Of a stretch of 64,000 nt of DNA, positions 63,749 to 64,000 are shown piece by piece (the first letter of the stretch is position 1; the number at the start of each line of letters is the position of its first letter). This DNA is from Magnolia sinica. Its lineage: Eukaryota; Streptophyta; Magnoliopsida; Magnoliales; Magnoliaceae. The translations under genes and the position numbers were made by a program. The DNA is taken from positions 40,617,501 through 40,681,500 of the forward strand of contig NC_080591.1 of assembly GCF_029962835.1 (NCBI RefSeq), in the 5' to 3' direction. A model generated the notes under the pieces. It did not search any database. It worked only from the letters and a program-made list of their open reading frames with translations, and was not told the DNA's origin.

Positions 63749-64000
63749 ACCCAGAAATCGGGCTCACAAAAATTCTCGATTGCCGAATTCGATACCGACA
63801 GCCTCCTTAGTACCCCATTCTCGGCTCCCAGTGCCCATATGCCAGATTTCGATCCTGGGATCCTATAAGGAGGATTTTACAATGTATATTTGTCTCATAA
63901 GAAGCATAACCACAGGTTTAAGTATATTTTCTCTTACTCTGATATCTTATGATTCATGATCTTGCCAATATTTTTGACATTGTATGATTATGGCATTGTA
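63736..64000 (+). mobile_element. Start of a Gypsy-type LTR (runs off the window)
   Basis: TGTCATGCCCTAAACCCAGA resembles the start of plant chromovirus (Tekay/Del-like) LTRs, TGTCACGCCCCGAACCC (from memory). It interrupts the ORF at 63560. The right end is outside the window. Confidence 0.5.

Overview
This is a plant nuclear window, very rich in transposable elements. The evidence is spliceosomal gene structure, nested LTR retrotransposons (Copia; Gypsy of the Tat, Athila-like and chromovirus types), L1-type LINEs, a tRNA-derived SINE, CACTA transposons and fragments of plant nuclear genes (ADP-glucose pyrophosphorylase large subunit, terpene synthase, plant ABCC transporter, DUF707). The abundant arms containing GTGGGGCCCACC...TCCATCCATTTT recall, from memory only, magnoliid trees (Magnolia/Liriodendron/Cinnamomum); this is a weak inference. 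No bacterial or organellar features are seen.

The only gene that looks like a resident host gene is on the minus strand. It is a TMEM115/RBL19-type rhomboid-like Golgi membrane protein, with six exons at 48072-48178, 39039-39099, 12688-12853, 12496-12601, 11731-11936 and 11487-11624. All five junctions keep phase. Two introns of about 9.0 kb and 26.2 kb are filled with transposons, so most of the window is intron of this gene. One 1-base frameshift lies in the third exon, beside a homopolymer. The first few codons and the C-terminus were not found.

Layout. 1-6297: right part of a CACTA-like element whose end is at 6297. It carries a mosaic of broken host-gene pieces (AGPase large subunit, DUF707, JmjC, terpene synthase, ABCC) and a candidate chimeric transcription unit that starts in a pyrimidine-rich leader next to the terminus. 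6298-11000: decayed Gypsy gag pieces and LTR-like sequence. 11487-12853: four RBL19 exons, with a MITE in one intron. 13138-22130: dispersed terminal-inverted-repeat and foldback elements, some enclosing a 23-bp minisatellite. 22240-30128: a LINE split by a complete Copia element (23864-28908, TSD CGTGA), then a SINE with a perfect 16-bp TSD. 30132-36629: a complete CACTA element (TSD ATG). 37101-38001: a terminal-inverted-repeat element. 40034-47889: a TRIM-like inverted structure split by an LTR-internal-LTR-internal-LTR tandem of a deleted chromovirus. 48350-49490: LINE tail. 49551-61636: a Tat-lineage Gypsy (TSD ACTAT) with antisense ORFs and a 1.9-kb insertion in its protease. 61642-64000: AT-rich DNA, a GCGCAC-rich LTR-like leader with a short ORF, and the start of another LTR at 63736.

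The transposons are not a cooperating gene set. They record successive insertions, mostly inside one very long gene. All recognised element proteins carry stops, frameshifts or mutated catalytic residues, so none looks autonomous.
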